Source: Burkholderiaceae bacterium (lineage in GTDB: Bacteria > Pseudomonadota > Gammaproteobacteria > Burkholderiales > Burkholderiaceae_D). Taken from it: 37,384 nucleotides of DNA. The stretch is taken from positions 1 to 37,384 of the forward strand of contig JAIENA010000223.1 in the NCBI GenBank assembly GCA_019751755.1, in the 5' to 3' direction. This document shows positions 1-9,822 of this stretch, in pieces. The position numbers and the translations under genes are program-made. Below the pieces are notes generated by a model that saw only the letters and a program-made list of their open reading frames with translations, did not search any database and was not told where the DNA came from. Numbering within the stretch: position 1 is the first letter of the stretch; every line of letters begins with the position of its first letter.

Positions 1-3000
1 TCCAGCAATTTGGCCTGCAAGGCGGTGCGCGGCACGCGCGCCTCGCCGGGCGCCATGCCGGCCAACCCGCCCCCCCCTGCCACGCGCGGCGCCGGCTCGT
101 CCCAGCCGGCCGCCGCCCCGCCGTCGGCTGGCAACTCCGCCGCCAGCCATGGCGCGTAGCCCTGTGATCCGTCTTGCGGATTGCGCCGCGTCAGCGAAGT
201 AAAGCTGCCGACCGACCAGTCGCGCTCGAAGTCGCCGTCGAAGCGGCGCGCCGGCACCAGCGGCGCCCGCAAATCTTCGCGCCGCAGCATCGTGATGGCG
301 CCGCCCTGGCCTGCTTGGCCTGCTGCCCCCCCTTGCTCGGCCTGATCGAGCCGATTGACGGCAATCGCATCGCAACCGCCCTTGACCTGCTCCCAGCGCA
401 GCGCCAGCGACGTGGCGGGCAACGCCGCGCCGCCCGTCAGCAGATAGCCGAGCGCCGACTCGTGCAGCGTATTGGCGCCGTCCTTGCGCGCCGCCAGCGC
501 CGCCACGCCCAGCCACAGGAAGTGACGCGGCCGCGTCAGCGCCACGTACAGCAGGCGCAAGTCCTCGGCCAGGCGGGCTTCTTCGACCGCCGCCAGCGCC
601 TCGTCGGACAAGGCCATGTCGATCTGGCGCGTACCGGCGGTATCGGTAAATTCAAAGAAGCTGCGGTTGCGTTTATCGGCCTTGCGCGCCGTCACGGCAA
701 ACGGCAGATACACCAGCGGATATTCGAGACCCTTCGATTTGTGGACCGTGACGACTTTGACCAGTTCGGCATCGGATTCGAGCCGCAACACGCGCTCATC
801 GCCGCTGTCGCCGCCGGTTTCGATCTGCTCGGCCAGCCAGCGGATCAGCGCCTGTTCGCCATCGAGCTGGCGGCTGGCCGTTTGCAGCAATTCCGCCAGG
901 TGCAGCAGGTTGGTCAGGCGGCGCTCACCGCCGGGCTGCGCCAGCAGCGTCGACGGCAAATCGAGTTCATGGATAAAGCGCCGCAGCATGGCCAGCACGC
1001 CCTGGCGCTGCCACACCAAATGCAGCGTCTTGAGTTGCTCGACGCGCTGTTCCCACGCCAGTTCATCGCCGGACAGGCGCGCCAGTTCCGCCAGCGGCAA
1101 GCCGGCAGTGCGGGTGGCAAACGCGGCGCGCGCCAGGCCGCCGTCGAGCGGGTTGGCCATCGCCGTCAGCCAGCGCAGCACGTCGGCCGCTTCCTCGCTG
1201 TCGATGACGGAATCCTTGTCCGACAAATACACGCTGGCGATGCGGCGTCGCGCCAGCGCCTGGCGGATCGCCGCCGCTTCCTTGCGGTCGCGCACCAGCA
1301 CCGCGATATCGGCCGGCTGCAGGCGCTTAAACCCGGCATCGCCGTCAAAACCGGCTTGCTCGTCATTGAGCAGGCCGGCGATATGCTCGGCGCAGTGATG
1401 GGCAAAGAATTCGCGGTAATGATCTTTTTTAAAACCTTCGGCTTCGGTGCAGGCCACCAGCAGCGCCGCCAGCGGGCCGCTGGCGTCCACCAGCCGTTCC
1501 TTGCGGCCATGGGCGCCGACCGCCTCGAACGGCAGCGGATTGATATCGCCAGAACGGAAGCGGAACGCCCCCTTGGGGTGGCCACCACTTTGTGCAACCC
1601 CTTCCGCATGCATAAACACCTGGTTGACCGCGGCCACCAGCGCTTGGGTGGAACGGAAGTTGGTGCCCAGTTGATAATGGCGACCGGTGGTGGCCAGCCG
1701 CGCCGCCAGATAGCTATGGATATCGGCGCCACGGAAGCCGTAGATCGACTGTTTGGGGTCGCCGATCAGGAACAGCCCCAGCGCCGGGTCGTTAGCCTCG
1801 ACCCGGTACAGCAAGTCAAAGATGCGGTACTGGTTCGGCGCCGTATCCTGGAATTCATCGACCAGCGCCACCGGGTACTGGTCAATGATGCGCTGGCGCA
1901 GCGCGGCGCCGTTATCGCCTTGCAGCGCGTGCTGCAAGCGGTCCAGCATGTCGGCAAAGCCGAACTGGCGCGCCGTGCGTTTTAACTCCTCCATGCGGCG
2001 CGCAATGGCCAGCGCGGCATGGCGGTACAGCGCGTATTCAAGCGGCTCGAGCGCATCGAGTCCCGCCTTCAGGCGCACGATGGCGTCGAAGTCGTCCGGA
2101 ATCACCGGCGCGTAGCCCTTGGCGCAGGCGTCCAGCAGGCCGTCCGGCGTCAGCCGGTTCCACGCCGTGCCATTCAAGTCCGGCTGCACCTGGTGATCGT
2201 CCTGGGCCCAGGCACGCAGCGCATCGAACCATTTGGCCACGGATTCGGGCTTCATCTTGGCGCCATGGAAACACTTGGGCGCCACCTCGCGCTCGGCATG
2301 GATCCACTGTTCCATACGGTTGGCGCGTTCGCACCAGCCATCTTTTAACTCCAGCACATGCGAGCGCTGGTGGCGCAGCAGGCGGCCGATCAGCGAGGTC
2401 AGGCTCTCGCGCTCGGTCCCGCCGCCCTGTTGCAGCTCACGCTCCAGCCATTCGCGGCGTCCCGCCAGGGCCCGCACCGACGCTTTTAATTGGTCGACAT
2501 CGGCCCAGCAGGCCAGCAATGGTTCCAGCAGCGGCGCGTCCAGCGGATAGACCTGCTGGCGCCAGTAGTCATGCGCCGCATCGTCGAACAGCGCCGCCTC
2601 GTCGCTCACCAGTTCCTCGTCGAACAGGCTGCCGCTGTCGAAGGCGTGTTCGCGCAGCATGCGCTGGCACCACGCATCGATGGTGAAGATCGCCGCTTCA
2701 TCCATGGTTTCCGCCGCCAGCATCAGGCGGTGCGCCGCCTGGCTGCGCGCTGATTGGTCCGGGTACGATTCCAGCAATTTATCGAGGTACGGGTCGAGGT
2801 ACGGGTCGGCCCGGCCGCCATCAAGACCAGCGTCATGCCGGAAATACGCCGCCGCCTCGATCAGGCGCTCACGTACACGGTTCGACAATTCACGGGTGGC
2901 GGCGCGGGTAAAGGTCATCACCAGGATGTCGGACGGCAGCAGTGGCCGCGCATAGCCATCGGCGCCGCCATGCCCCAGCACCAGGCGCAGGTACAGCGCG

Positions 3001-3092
3001 GCAATGGTCCAGGTCTTGCCGGTGCCGGCCGACGCTTCGATCAGCCGCGAGCCGTGCAGCGGGAACGACAGCGGTTGCAATAGGTTGCTCAT
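1..3092 (-). CDS. recB: RecB, helicase/nuclease subunit of RecBCD (3' end outside window)
   Basis: RecB is the 3'-5' helicase and nuclease subunit of exodeoxyribonuclease V, which resects double-strand breaks and loads RecA. The reading frame stays open from the ATG at 3092 to the left edge, giving 1030 complete codons. The N-terminus carries the superfamily 1 Walker A motif ASAGTGKT at residues 20-27. The Walker B/motif II sequence VDEFQDT lies at 411-417, followed by GDPKQSIYGFRGAD (motif III) and further on VHKSKGLEYP and YVALTR (motifs V/VI). The RecB-like SFTSLTR stretch lies close to the edge. E. coli RecB has 1180 residues, so the C-terminal nuclease domain with its catalytic Asp/Lys residues should lie beyond position 1 and cannot be checked here. 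The start codon overlaps the recC stop (ATGA), pointing to translational coupling; recD is expected next but is outside the window. Confidence 0.97.
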   Translation of the reverse strand, partial: MSNLLQPLSFPLHGSRLIEASAGTGKTWTIAALYLRLVLGHGGADGYARPLLPSDILVMTFTRAATRELSNRVRERLIEAAAYFRHDAGLDGGRADPYLDPYLDKLLESYPDQSARSQAAHRLMLAAETMDEAAIFTIDAWCQRMLREHAFDSGSLFDEELVSDEAALFDDAAHDYWRQQVYPLDAPLLEPLLACWADVDQLKASVRALAGRREWLERELQQGGGTERESLTSLIGRLLRHQRSHVLELKDGWCERANRMEQWIHAEREVAPKCFHGAKMKPESVAKWFDALRAWAQDDHQVQPDLNGTAWNRLTPDGLLDACAKGYAPVIPDDFDAIVRLKAGLDALEPLEYALYRHAALAIARRMEELKRTARQFGFADMLDRLQHALQGDNGAALRQRIIDQYPVALVDEFQDTAPNQYRIFDLLYRVEANDPALGLFLIGDPKQSIYGFRGADIHSYLAARLATTGRHYQLGTNFRSTQALVAAVNQVFMHAEGVAQSGGHPKGAFRFRSGDINPLPFEAVGAHGRKERLVDASGPLAALLVACTEAEGFKKDHYREFFAHHCAEHIAGLLNDEQAGFDGDAGFKRLQPADIAVLVRDRKEAAAIRQALARRRIASVYLSDKDSVIDSEEAADVLRWLTAMANPLDGGLARAAFATRTAGLPLAELARLSGDELAWEQRVEQLKTLHLVWQRQGVLAMLRRFIHELDLPSTLLAQPGGERRLTNLLHLAELLQTASRQLDGEQALIRWLAEQIETGGDSGDERVLRLESDAELVKVVTVHKSKGLEYPLVYLPFAVTARKADKRNRSFFEFTDTAGTRQIDMALSDEALAAVEEARLAEDLRLLYVALTRPRHFLWLGVAALAARKDGANTLHESALGYLLTGGAALPATSLALRWEQVKGGCDAIAVNRLDQAEQGGAAGQAGQGGAITMLRREDLRAPLVPARRFDGDFERDWSVGSFTSLTRRNPQDGSQGYAPWLAAELPADGGAAAGWDEPAPRVAGGGGLAGMAPGEARVPRTALQAKLL

Positions 3093-6000
3093 GGCTGCGC
3101 TCCGCCCAAGGGTGTCATCGTCACGGACTGTGCCAGCCAGTCCGCCAGTGGTCCATATAACTGCTCGGCGCAGGCCTGCCATTCCGGCTCCCGCGCCAGC
3201 GCGGCAAACTCGGGCCACAGACGCGCCAGGCACAGGTCGGCCACTTCGCCGTCCCGGTTATAGTCGCCATCATAGACAGCGCGCGGATCGCCTTCTGCCA
3301 GCAGCGCCAGCGCGGTGCGGCACGCCACCGGCAACGGGCGGTCCATGCCATCGCGCCACCATTGCACCAGCACCGCCAGTTGCGCGCGCGCCGCACCCGG
3401 CTCCAGCGGCGCGAAGTGCGCCACCACGTCGCGCGCCACCAGGATGCCGGCCACCGGGAAGCCCTGCGCGGCGGCGGCCAGCTGGCGCAGCCAGATCGGA
3501 ATCAGCTTGTCGCCGCGCGGCCCGCCCTGACGGTCCGCCACACGCGAGGCCAGTTGCGCCAGCCACACGGTCTCGGTGCCGTCGGTGCGCAACTGATCGA
3601 CCCAGTCTTCCAGCGGCGTTTCCCCCGCATGCGCGCCCGCCCCGGTCGCGAAGCGCAGGCTGACAGCGAGCTTGGGCGCGGCCAGCGGATAACGGGCGCG
3701 CTGGTGCAGCCATTCGGTGCGCACCGGCACCAGTTCATCGACCAGCGTGCGCTGCACCTGCTTGCCGGGCAGGCCGATCGGCAGTAGTCCTTCGCGCTCC
3801 AGGCGCTCGGCGCGCGCCGCCAGCCGCTCGCGCACTTGCGACACCGGTTCCGGCTCGCTGCTGTCATCGAGCATCTTGCCTTCCAGGCCAAAACGCTCCA
3901 GCGCATCGAGTGCGAACGGTTCCTCGTCCTCGCCGACCAAGACGGCGTCGCCAAACACAACGCCAAGGCGCTGGCGGAAGAAATAGCGCACCGGCTGGCG
4001 AATAAAACTGGCCAGTTGGCCCAGGCGCAGCCGAAAACCTTCATCCGGTTCATACGGCGGCAACGCCGTGCCATCGGCATCGGCATCCCTCACGGCATCG
4101 GCATCTGAGGCGGCAGCGCCATCGCGATGCGCTTCGCGCCACTCGGCGGCATAGGTCGGCAAGCCGCCCTGTTCAAAATAGCGGCGCGAAAAAGGCTGCA
4201 GCGCGTGTTCCGTGGTCAGCGCAGACAGATCCAGCCGCCAGCCCGCGTGCAGGTAGTCGCGCAGTTGCGACACCAGCACCGACGGCGGCTGCTCGCTGTT
4301 GTCGCGCACATTGCGGCCAACCCAGCTGACATACAGTTTGTCGCGCGCGGCCAGCAACGCTTCGAGCATCAGGTAGCGGTCATCGTCGCGCCGCGAACGG
4401 TCGCCGGGACGGGCCATGCCGGGCAGCGCCAGCAAGTCGAAATCGGCGCGCGGCGCGCGGCGCGGGAAGTCGCCGTCATTCATGCCCAGCAGGCAGACCA
4501 CGCGGAACGGCACGGCGCGCATCGGCATCAAGGTGCAGAACGTCACGCCGCCCGACACGAACTGGTGATCGAGGGTCGGCTCGTCGAGCGCGCCCAGCCA
4601 CGATTCGCGCAGCACCGCCAGCGGCACCGGTTCGTCAAAGCCGGCGCCTTCACAGGTTTCCAGCCAGCGATTCAAAGTGTCATGCAATTGCGCCAGCGTC
4701 AGGCGGTCGTCTTCGCCGCTCGCCGTGAAGAACGTGTCAAGCAAGGCGCGCGCCTGCTGGCCCCAGTCGGCCGGGGTGCGCGGCGTCGCCAGGATGGCGC
4801 GCCAGGCCAGCAGCGCCTCCACCAGTTGCGCCAGCGAACCGGCCAGCGCGGCATCGAGTCCGCCCACTTCACCGTAGGCTTCAATGCCGTTATAGGTCAC
4901 GCCATCGCCGCTGGCGTAGCCCAGCAGCATGCGCCGCAACCCGAAGATCCACGCATTCTGTTCGCCGGCCGGCGCCAGGCCCAGGCCCGCACGGTGCGAA
5001 CGGTCCAGCCCCCAGCGCACGCCGGCGCCCTCGATCCAGACGCCCAGCGTCGGCAAGTCGTCGTCAGCCAGGCCAAAGCGCTGGGCCAGCGCCGGCACGT
5101 CCAGCAAGTCGCGCACTTCGCTCTGGCGGCAGCGCTGCTGTGGCAGGCGCAGCAGCCATTCCAGCGCCACCAGCAGCGGATTGACGCTGCGGTCATTGAC
5201 GTCGCCAATGGCGAACGGAATGTGGCGCGCGTCGTTCTTGCGGTGCTGGCCGAACACCGCGTGGATCGCCGCCGTAAACACGTCAATGTCGGGCACCATC
5301 ACCACCACATCGCGCGGGCGCAGGCCGGTGTGCGCGCCAAACATGGCCAGCAGGCGGTCGTGCAGCACTTCGACTTCGCGCTGCACGCTGTGCGCGACAT
5401 GGAATTCAATCGTGCCGTCATCATCGGGCGGCACGTGCGGGTGCTCGCCCGGCGGCAGCAGGTCGCGCACGGCGGCCTGCACCTGCTCCAGCAGAGTGGT
5501 GCCGGGGTCTTCGCTGAACAGGTCGACCCGCATCGGCGCCGTGCCGTCGTCGTCGCCACGGGCCTGGGCCGCTTCATCGAATTCATCGAGCATGCGGATG
5601 AAATCGCGCCCCTGGCGGCCCCAACTGGCCAATAGCGGATGGCTGTGCGCGTGCAATTCCTCGAGCGGGATATCGGACAGGTCGACACCGTGTTTCAACT
5701 GCTGGCGCTTGCGCGCGGCGCGCAGCAAGTCGCGGCCGTCGATAATATCGCCCCAGTGATAGCGGCAGGGATTGGGCACCGCCAGCAACACTTGCGTATG
5801 ACGCGCCAGCGCGGCCAGTGCCTGCAACACCTGGTACGGCAGCGACGAAATACCGAACACCACCAGACGGCGTGGCAGCGGGCCGCGTGGCGCGTCGCCG
5901 CGCTGCACCGCCTGCACAAAGCGTGTGTGGACGCTGGCGCGGCCCAGCTCACGCTCCGCTTCCGGCACACTGGCCACCACTGCGCGCCACAGCGCGCCCT

Positions 6001-6550
6001 GCCAGCGCTGGTCGGCGCCCAGCGCCACCGCCTCGCCGCGCGCGCTCAGCAGCACATCGCGTCCCGCCGCCCAGTCTTCCAGCCAGTCGGCGCGGTACAC
6101 CTGGTATTGGTCATACAGGTCGGCCAGCCGGGTGGCCAGTTGCAAGCGGCGTTCCGGGCAGCCGTCGCCCAGAAAATGGCGCAGCGGCGCAAACACGTCG
6201 TCGGCCAGCAACGACGGCAGCAGGCGCATCAGACGCCACGTCAGCGGGCCCTTGTCAAACGCCGACAGCGGCGGCACGCTGTCGCGCCCCAGCATGGCGC
6301 GGTAGGCTTCCCACAACTGGCGCGCCGGCAGGCGCAATTGGGTCGCGGCGCAAATCCCGGTTTCCTCGGCCAGCGCGATTTTCAGCCATTCCGCCACCCC
6401 GTTCGACTGCACCAGGAAGGTGTCGGTTTCAAGCGGCCCGAGCGGATTGCTCTGCAGCCAGCCGAACACGGCCGCCCGCAACTGTTCCAGCTGGTTACCG
6501 TGCAAAATCAGAAGGCCGGGGGAAATGGACATGGTAAGCCGCGAAGTCAT
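3089..6550 (-). CDS. recC: RecC, Chi-recognition subunit of RecBCD
   Basis: RecC is the structural subunit of RecBCD that splits the duplex and reads Chi; it keeps helicase and nuclease folds without their activity. The product is 1153 residues, close to E. coli RecC (1122). Diagnostic stretches are the N-terminal LILHGNQLEQL, SNGVAEWLKIALAEE, and the highly conserved VTFCTLMPMRAVPF followed by LLGMNDGDFPRR near residue 670. An in-frame ATG six codons downstream (position 6532, MSISPGLLILHGN) is an equally plausible start; neither has a clear Shine-Dalgarno sequence. Its TGA stop overlaps the recB ATG by four bases. The gene lies 64 bp downstream of the CHASE kinase on the same strand with no terminator visible between them, so read-through transcription is possible. 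Confidence 0.97.
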   Translation of the reverse strand: MTSRLTMSISPGLLILHGNQLEQLRAAVFGWLQSNPLGPLETDTFLVQSNGVAEWLKIALAEETGICAATQLRLPARQLWEAYRAMLGRDSVPPLSAFDKGPLTWRLMRLLPSLLADDVFAPLRHFLGDGCPERRLQLATRLADLYDQYQVYRADWLEDWAAGRDVLLSARGEAVALGADQRWQGALWRAVVASVPEAERELGRASVHTRFVQAVQRGDAPRGPLPRRLVVFGISSLPYQVLQALAALARHTQVLLAVPNPCRYHWGDIIDGRDLLRAARKRQQLKHGVDLSDIPLEELHAHSHPLLASWGRQGRDFIRMLDEFDEAAQARGDDDGTAPMRVDLFSEDPGTTLLEQVQAAVRDLLPPGEHPHVPPDDDGTIEFHVAHSVQREVEVLHDRLLAMFGAHTGLRPRDVVVMVPDIDVFTAAIHAVFGQHRKNDARHIPFAIGDVNDRSVNPLLVALEWLLRLPQQRCRQSEVRDLLDVPALAQRFGLADDDLPTLGVWIEGAGVRWGLDRSHRAGLGLAPAGEQNAWIFGLRRMLLGYASGDGVTYNGIEAYGEVGGLDAALAGSLAQLVEALLAWRAILATPRTPADWGQQARALLDTFFTASGEDDRLTLAQLHDTLNRWLETCEGAGFDEPVPLAVLRESWLGALDEPTLDHQFVSGGVTFCTLMPMRAVPFRVVCLLGMNDGDFPRRAPRADFDLLALPGMARPGDRSRRDDDRYLMLEALLAARDKLYVSWVGRNVRDNSEQPPSVLVSQLRDYLHAGWRLDLSALTTEHALQPFSRRYFEQGGLPTYAAEWREAHRDGAAASDADAVRDADADGTALPPYEPDEGFRLRLGQLASFIRQPVRYFFRQRLGVVFGDAVLVGEDEEPFALDALERFGLEGKMLDDSSEPEPVSQVRERLAARAERLEREGLLPIGLPGKQVQRTLVDELVPVRTEWLHQRARYPLAAPKLAVSLRFATGAGAHAGETPLEDWVDQLRTDGTETVWLAQLASRVADRQGGPRGDKLIPIWLRQLAAAAQGFPVAGILVARDVVAHFAPLEPGAARAQLAVLVQWWRDGMDRPLPVACRTALALLAEGDPRAVYDGDYNRDGEVADLCLARLWPEFAALAREPEWQACAEQLYGPLADWLAQSVTMTPLGGAQP

Positions 6551-6614
6551 TGAAGCCGCATTATCGCCACGGGCCGCCGTTCAGCGCAACTGTTGTTCGC
6601 CGCTAGGTACTTAC

Positions 6615-9600
6615 TTAACCTGCCGCATGCGCATCGAGTTCCTGCGCAATATGCGCTTGCAGGTGATCGAGCATCGGCTGCATTTGCGCCACGATGTAGC
6701 GGGCCCGGGCCAGATCGGCGTCGGGTTGCAAATGTTCCAGCGCCAGGCACAGTTCGCCGAAGTGCATGGCGCCCACGGCGCGCGCCGACGATTTGATGCG
6801 GTGCCCCAGTTCCGACAGGCGCACCAGGTCGTCCTGTGCCAGCGCCTGATGAATTTCCACCATCCCGTCACGCGCCGAATCGAGGAACATCACGGCATAC
6901 TTGCGCATCTTTTCCGGCTTGTTGTTGAAGGTCTGCGCCAGCGCGCTGATGTCGAACATTTCCGCCGGCGCGATGGCCGCGGGCGCGATGTCGGCGGCGG
7001 CCGACACGGCCGGCTGGCGGCCCGGCCAGGCCGGCACGCCCTGTCCCGCGCGCTGGTTCATCCAGCGCGACAGCACGGTAAACAACAGCGTGGGCGCAAT
7101 CGGTTTCGTGATGAATTCATCCATACCGGCCGCAATGCAGCGCGCCTGGTCGTCACGCCCCGCATTGGCGGTCATGGCAATCACCAGGGTCCCGGCCAGG
7201 CGTGGGTGGGCCCGGATCATGCGCGTGGTTTCATAGCCGTCCATGACCGGCATTTGCACATCCATCAACACGCAATCAAAGTGTTCTTTCAACAATAGGT
7301 CGATCGCTTCCTTGCCGTTATTGGCAATGCAGACCGTGGCGCCGGCGTCTTCCAGCAACTCCTGGCCCACCTGCTGACTAAAGATATTGTCTTCCACCAG
7401 CAGGATCGCCGCGCCCTTCAGCGATGCCATCACTTCCGGCTGCAACACCTTGGCCACGCCCGCTTCGAGCAGGCTGGTGCCCTTGACCAGACGCGCGCTG
7501 AACCAGAACGTGCTGCCGCGCCCCTCGACGCTGTCGACGCCCACCGTGCCGCCCATCAGTTCGGCCAGTTGCTTGGAAATCACGAGGCCCAGGCCGGTGC
7601 CGCCGTATTTGCGGGTGGTCGAGGTATCGCCCTGCTGGAACGACTGGAACAGGTTGCTCATCTGGCTCTTGCTCATGCCGATGCCGTTGTCCTGGACCTC
7701 GAAGCGCACCACGCAATACTGGTCGCGGTCTTCGACCGGCCGGGCGCGGATGTGGATCTTGCCGTTTTCTGAAAACTTGATGGCGTTACTGGTGAAGTTG
7801 AGCAGCACCTGCTCGAGCCGCAGCGGGTCGCCACGCAATTGATGTGGCATGCCGGGCCAGATCTCGAACACCAGTTCCAGATGCTTGCGGGCCGCGCTTT
7901 CACTGAGCTGGTTGGCCACATTGCCCATCAGCGTATCGAGTGAGAAGTCGAGCACCTCGAGTTCCAGCTTGCCGGCCTCGATCTTGGAAAAATCCAGGAT
8001 GTCGTTGATGATGCCCAGCAAATGCTGGCCGGAATGGAAAATCTTTTGCAGGTAGTCGCGCTGCTTGGGGTGGGTGACCGATTTCAGCGCCAGGTGCGCC
8101 ATGCCGATGATGCTGTTCATCGGCGTGCGGATTTCATGGCTCATGTTGGACAGGAAATCGCTCTTGGCCTGGTTGGCCGCCTGCGCCTGTTCCTTCAGGT
8201 TGTGCAGTTCCGTGATATCGGTGGCCAGCGAAATCACGGCCGCCACTTCCTTGTCGATGCGCACCGGCGCCTTGACCGACCACAGGTACTGCACGCCGCC
8301 CCGGGGATCCACATAGCGCTCCTCGCCGGCGCGCTTGACGCCGTCGGCAAAGATGCGGCGCTCCTGTTCCCAGGCCGCGTCCGCCTCCTGTCGCGGCAGC
8401 AATTCATGGTCGCTGCGGCCGACAATCTGGTCAACCGGGCGGCCCATGATTTCCGCCATCTTGGCGTTGGCATAAATATAGCGGCGGTGCTGGTCTTTCA
8501 TGAAGACCCGCGCATCGATATTGTTCAGGACACTGTCCAACAACAGGCGCTGCTCGACGGCGCTGCGGCGCGAGAAGTACAAGGTCAGCAGGTAGCTGTA
8601 AATCAGCATGGTGCCGACCAGGCCGGTCGCCAGCGCGATCCACGGGAAATACGCGTCGAGGCCGGTATGCATATCGGTCTTCTTGACGCGGAACAGCGCC
8701 TTCCACAGCGAGCCGTTGAAATCAATCGGCAACACGGTTTCGAGGTACTCATCCGGATTGTCCGGCGGCGCCGGCGTGCGCTCGATCGACCCATTGTCGT
8801 TATACAGCAGACGGTCGCTCTTTTCGATGGTCAGCCGGCGCTTTTCGACGTCGGTCGAACTGTCCGCGTACAGCTGCATGCGGACCTGGCGGATCGCCAT
8901 TTCGTCAATCGCGCCCTGCACCAGCTTGGACACGGAAAAGCCGATGCCGACCGTGCCGACATAGGCCGCGCGGCGGCTCGCCACGTCATTGACCGGCATG
9001 CCGCGCTTGTAGACGGGTAGCCGCATGCCGAGGCCAATGTGCGGCACCGGCTTCTTGACCAGGATCGGCTGGCCCGACGCGCTGACCTGGCCGGTGTCGC
9101 GCGACTGGTCCAGCGCACGGCCGATCGCCGGCACCGCGGCGATATCGACACCGAAGCGCTCCTTGACGATCTCCATCGGCTCCATGTACAGCATGACCGT
9201 ATATTGGCCACTGGGGCCGGGTTTCTTGATGTCGAAATCGGGATAGCCGGCCGGGTCCAGGCTGGTATCGGCGCGCACCGCCGCGACAAAGGCGGCGCGC
9301 TGCGCTTGCGTCACCGGCACCGCGTAATTCAAGGCTTCAATGGCCGGGAAATGCAGCGGCAAATTCAGGCTGGTGACGTACTGGTGAAATTGCAGGCGGC
9401 TCAAGTCATCGGTGGTCTGGAACAGCGCCACCAGGCCGCGCACCACGTCCGAATACGATTTGACGCGGGCCGAAATGCTGTATTGGGTGCTGCGCGCCAG
9501 ATTGTCGAAGCGCTGGCGGTCATCTTCCTCCACCATGCGCGCCGCATTGGCGTACAGGATCAGGCCGATGGCGACCGACAGCGACAAACCTATGCCCCAA

Positions 9601-9653
9601 AGCAAGGTCCGCAGGTTGAACAAGGTTGTAAGCCAGGCACCCAGTTTACGCAT
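6615..9653 (-). CDS. CHASE-PAS hybrid sensor histidine kinase with receiver and HPt domains
   Basis: This is a membrane-bound sensor kinase containing its own phosphorelay. Numbering from the ATG at 9653 (1012 residues): a membrane segment at about 13-34, a periplasmic CHASE ligand-binding domain at about 75-290, a second membrane segment at about 335-360, and a PAS domain at about 365-480. The HisKA box SNMSHEIRTP has phospho-acceptor His506. The ATPase has N-box Asn623, DNGIG near 655 and GGTGLGL near 684. The receiver has phospho-acceptor Asp798 (in VLMDVQMP), and the C-terminal HPt has His951 (LGHRIKSSARAVGA). All catalytic residues are present, so it should be active. A GTG two codons upstream (9659) could also start translation; neither has a good ribosome site and I prefer the ATG. 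No cognate response regulator is adjacent. The ligand is unknown; CHASE domains typically bind small diffusible molecules. Confidence 0.93.
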   Translation of the reverse strand: MRKLGAWLTTLFNLRTLLWGIGLSLSVAIGLILYANAARMVEEDDRQRFDNLARSTQYSISARVKSYSDVVRGLVALFQTTDDLSRLQFHQYVTSLNLPLHFPAIEALNYAVPVTQAQRAAFVAAVRADTSLDPAGYPDFDIKKPGPSGQYTVMLYMEPMEIVKERFGVDIAAVPAIGRALDQSRDTGQVSASGQPILVKKPVPHIGLGMRLPVYKRGMPVNDVASRRAAYVGTVGIGFSVSKLVQGAIDEMAIRQVRMQLYADSSTDVEKRRLTIEKSDRLLYNDNGSIERTPAPPDNPDEYLETVLPIDFNGSLWKALFRVKKTDMHTGLDAYFPWIALATGLVGTMLIYSYLLTLYFSRRSAVEQRLLLDSVLNNIDARVFMKDQHRRYIYANAKMAEIMGRPVDQIVGRSDHELLPRQEADAAWEQERRIFADGVKRAGEERYVDPRGGVQYLWSVKAPVRIDKEVAAVISLATDITELHNLKEQAQAANQAKSDFLSNMSHEIRTPMNSIIGMAHLALKSVTHPKQRDYLQKIFHSGQHLLGIINDILDFSKIEAGKLELEVLDFSLDTLMGNVANQLSESAARKHLELVFEIWPGMPHQLRGDPLRLEQVLLNFTSNAIKFSENGKIHIRARPVEDRDQYCVVRFEVQDNGIGMSKSQMSNLFQSFQQGDTSTTRKYGGTGLGLVISKQLAELMGGTVGVDSVEGRGSTFWFSARLVKGTSLLEAGVAKVLQPEVMASLKGAAILLVEDNIFSQQVGQELLEDAGATVCIANNGKEAIDLLLKEHFDCVLMDVQMPVMDGYETTRMIRAHPRLAGTLVIAMTANAGRDDQARCIAAGMDEFITKPIAPTLLFTVLSRWMNQRAGQGVPAWPGRQPAVSAAADIAPAAIAPAEMFDISALAQTFNNKPEKMRKYAVMFLDSARDGMVEIHQALAQDDLVRLSELGHRIKSSARAVGAMHFGELCLALEHLQPDADLARARYIVAQMQPMLDHLQAHIAQELDAHAAG

Positions 9654-9822
9654 CGGCACTCACACCACGCCAAGAGAAGTTTTGCATTGCAGCAGCATAC
9701 TATTAATCACAGGGAGCAACCAGTTTTTATCCATCGGGGCCGCCCCCGGCGGGCCGCATACGACACCGGCTGGCGAAGCGGTCCTGGCATTCGTGCCACA
9801 ATGGTAAAAACCGGAGATGCTC
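9654..9822. promoter_or_regulatory. Divergent intergenic region between kinase and peptidase genes
   Basis: These roughly 170 bases separate two divergently transcribed genes and must hold both promoters. I cannot assign convincing -35/-10 pairs. The GGAG at 9813-9816 is a Shine-Dalgarno sequence for the peptidase gene; it overlaps an upstream ATG at 9817 and is correctly spaced (6 nt) only for the ATG at 9823. Confidence 0.4.

Noticed and set aside
174..1985. 603-residue open frame on the plus strand opposite recB
   Set aside because: Mirror of the recB coding frame in GC-rich DNA; composition is Arg/Gln/His-rich with no domain, and recB motifs on the other strand are unambiguous.
4127..5635. 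502-residue open frame on the plus strand opposite recC
   Set aside because: Same antisense artefact; recC is well supported on the minus strand.
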